Source of the DNA: Candidatus Eiseniibacteriota bacterium | GTDB taxonomy: Bacteria > Eisenbacteria > RBG-16-71-46 > CAIMUX01 | DNA: 64,000 bases | Reading direction: 5' to 3' | Assembly: GCA_016712505.1 (NCBI GenBank) | Contig: JADJQY010000001.1 | Span: 682,001-746,000 of the forward strand | Shown: positions 62,563 to 64,000 of the stretch, in pieces | Layout of the letters: each line of letters opens with the position of its first letter | Position numbering within the stretch: position 1 is the stretch's first letter | Program-made: the position numbers and the translations under genes | Notes under the pieces: model-generated | What the model saw: the letters and a program-made list of their open reading frames with translations, nothing else | Databases searched by the model: none | Told to the model about the DNA's origin: nothing

Positions 62563-63843
62563 TCAGGCAGCGTGCCGGACGTCCGCGGCCTGGCGGGAGG
62601 CGGGCAGCTCGAACCAGAAGCACGACCCCTGGCCGGACTCGCTGGTCACACCGATCTCGCCTCCCATCAGCTCGACCAATCGGCGGGAGATCGCCAGGCC
62701 GAGTCCGGTGCCGCCATAGTGGCGGGCATCGGAGGTACCGATCTGGGTGAAGCGCTCGAACAGCGACCCGATCTTGTCCGCCGGGATGCCGATTCCGGTG
62801 TCGACCACCTCGATGCGTACTCGATCGCCCCCCTCGGCCCCTTCTGTTCCCTCCGCGATCCGAGCGCGCACGGTCACGGTGCCCCGATGAGTGAACTTCA
62901 CCGCGTTGCCGATCAGATTGTGCAGCACCTGGCGGACCCGAGCCGGGTCGCCCTGGGCGATCGCTCGGTTGAGTCCGAGTACATCGAGGTGAAGGTCGAT
63001 CTCCTTGGCCGCGGCGAGCGGGGTGAGGAGCGAGATGCCATCTCGAAGTGTCCGCTCGAGGTCGAAGGGGGCGATCTCCATCTCGAACCGCCCGGCCTCC
63101 ATCTTCGAGAAGTCGAGGATGTCATTCAGGATCCGGAGCATCGCCTGGCCGGAGGTATAGATCGTCCGTACCCACTCCCCGTGCTCGCCGGGGAGGCGGG
63201 CCTCCACCAGCAGCGAGGCAAAGCCGATGATGCCGTTCATCGGCGTGCGGATCTCGTGACTCATGGTGGCGAGAAACTCGCCCTTCGCCCGCGTGGCCGC
63301 CACCGCGCGGTCTCGCGCGGCCTGCAGGTCGGCCTCGTGTTTGTGCCGGGCCACCACCACCGAAACGTGCGAGGCGATCGCCTGCGCCAGGCGGGTCTCG
63401 TCCGGGCTCGGCGCGTAGACCTCGTCCCAGTAGAGCATGAACTTGCCCAGTAGACGGCCTTCGTGCACCAGCGGGATGAATGAGAGGGATCGGACCCCCT
63501 CGTTCCGGACAACATCGATCAGGCCGGCGAGTGAGGGTTCGTCAAGAGCGTCCGGGATCACCACCGGCTGCGGGTCGGGATCCTCGAGTGACCAGGGGGA
63601 GTGCCCCTCCACCGCGGCGCGATAGCCATCGGAGAGGCCCTGCCAGGCGACGAACCGCATGGCTCCATCGCGCAGCAGGAGCACCGCAGATCGATCCGGG
63701 GCGATGGTGCTGCGCACGCCGTCGATCGCAAGCTGGCAAACGCCGTCGACATCCGCCGCGCGCACGATCTGCTCGCTCATCCGCTGGAGCGCTTCGACCT
63801 GGGCAAGCCTTCGGTGGACGGTCTGCGACTTCCTGCGGGGCAC
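62563..63843 (-). CDS. Cytoplasmic GAF-domain hybrid-type sensor histidine kinase (no receiver)
   Basis: This is a 426-residue protein. GTG 63843 has AGGAGG 4 bases upstream; a longer TTG start (63912) is possible. A GAF domain (residues about 25-160, MSEQIVRAADVDGVCQLAIDGV, IPLVHEGRLLGKFML) precedes a coiled linker, the HisKA motif FLATMSHEIRTPMNGIIGFASLL, and HATPase boxes LHNLIGNAVKFTHRG, EVVDTGIGIP, and GTGLGLAISRRLVELMGGEIGV. There is no membrane segment or receiver, so a partner regulator is elsewhere. The signal is unknown. Confidence 0.92.
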   Translation of the reverse strand: MPRRKSQTVHRRLAQVEALQRMSEQIVRAADVDGVCQLAIDGVRSTIAPDRSAVLLLRDGAMRFVAWQGLSDGYRAAVEGHSPWSLEDPDPQPVVIPDALDEPSLAGLIDVVRNEGVRSLSFIPLVHEGRLLGKFMLYWDEVYAPSPDETRLAQAIASHVSVVVARHKHEADLQAARDRAVAATRAKGEFLATMSHEIRTPMNGIIGFASLLVEARLPGEHGEWVRTIYTSGQAMLRILNDILDFSKMEAGRFEMEIAPFDLERTLRDGISLLTPLAAAKEIDLHLDVLGLNRAIAQGDPARVRQVLHNLIGNAVKFTHRGTVTVRARIAEGTEGAEGGDRVRIEVVDTGIGIPADKIGSLFERFTQIGTSDARHYGGTGLGLAISRRLVELMGGEIGVTSESGQGSCFWFELPASRQAADVRHAA

Positions 63844-64000
63844 CAGTCCTCCTGCGGTGTACGTCTGGGACAGCGGGAGGCCCGGCCAAATGCTTATCGG
63901 CCCCCCGGACAAGCATCGGACGTCGCGGCACGTGTCTGAATCTCAGGAACGCGTTCAATGAACTTTGCGTTAGGGCCAGCTGGGTGAAACCGCGCAGAGC

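Noticed and set aside
1..64000. tRNA, rRNA and CRISPR arrays
   Set aside because: No cloverleaf-like sequences with T-arm and anticodon loop, no rRNA-like conserved stretches and no regularly spaced identical repeats were seen.

Overview
The window is a GC-rich chromosomal segment from a Gram-negative bacterium. It encodes lipoproteins, an OmpA-family protein, a putative outer-membrane barrel and several signal-peptide proteins. Five large exported proteins (FG-GAP/UnbV, LVIVD propeller, YCF48-type propeller, right-handed beta-helix, peptidylarginine-deiminase-like) end in the same FlgD-like beta-sandwich tail, with NPF near its start and WDGRD..G..V..GVYF/L near its end. A sixth such tail survives only as a fragment. 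This tail is typical of Eisenbacteria/Gemmatimonadota-like lineages of the FCB side of the tree; the assignment is an inference and no rRNA or tRNA gene is visible.

Region 1 to 6.2 kb holds two FlgD-tailed exported proteins, an exported rubrerythrin and a TPR-TlpA lipoprotein. The last is the main discovery: an in-frame TGA at 5857-5859 sits exactly at the first Cys of the thioredoxin CxxC motif (UGPC), the reading frame continues intact to 6198, and a perfect 7-bp hairpin with a GUA loop lies 17 nt after the TGA. It reads as a selenoprotein with a bacterial SECIS, followed by a strong terminator.

Region 6.3 to 33 kb is a dense run of small accessory genes, mostly on the plus strand: toxin-antitoxin pairs (BrnT/BrnA and Phd/RelE), two AraC regulators, an ArsR regulator, three VOC and two AHSA1/SRPBCC proteins, two DinB-like proteins, four GNAT acetyltransferases, GrpB, inorganic pyrophosphatase, MOSC, an SDR lacking its catalytic Tyr/Lys, a cupin, an ATP-grasp enzyme, prolyl oligopeptidase and an amidohydrolase. 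Many overlap by a few bases (TTGA, GTGA, ATGA).

Region 33 to 41.9 kb carries a beta-helix protein divergent from an ArsR-type regulator whose start codon lies inside a 13-bp perfect inverted repeat. The regulator overlaps a secreted protein with two retropepsin-like active sites. An ABC-2 transporter and a LytS/LytTR two-component pair follow.

Region 41.9 to 57.2 kb differs in kind: almost every gene is interrupted by single-base shifts (nitronate monooxygenase, DUF1648, YgiQ, RsmB, AbrB/Doc, transposon genes, FN3-propeller lipoprotein, membrane TPR protein), whereas none is seen elsewhere. This suggests a low-quality assembly stretch, though real decay is possible around the mobile DNA. It contains a three-gene DDE transposon with terminal inverted repeats that I can align, remnants of two further TA modules, a 130-bp diverged duplication and an exported Hint-domain protein with a short Cys-rich tail.

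Region 57.7 to 64 kb is again intact: a CPA2 antiporter with TrkA domains, a secreted PPAD-like deiminase and a GAF sensor kinase.
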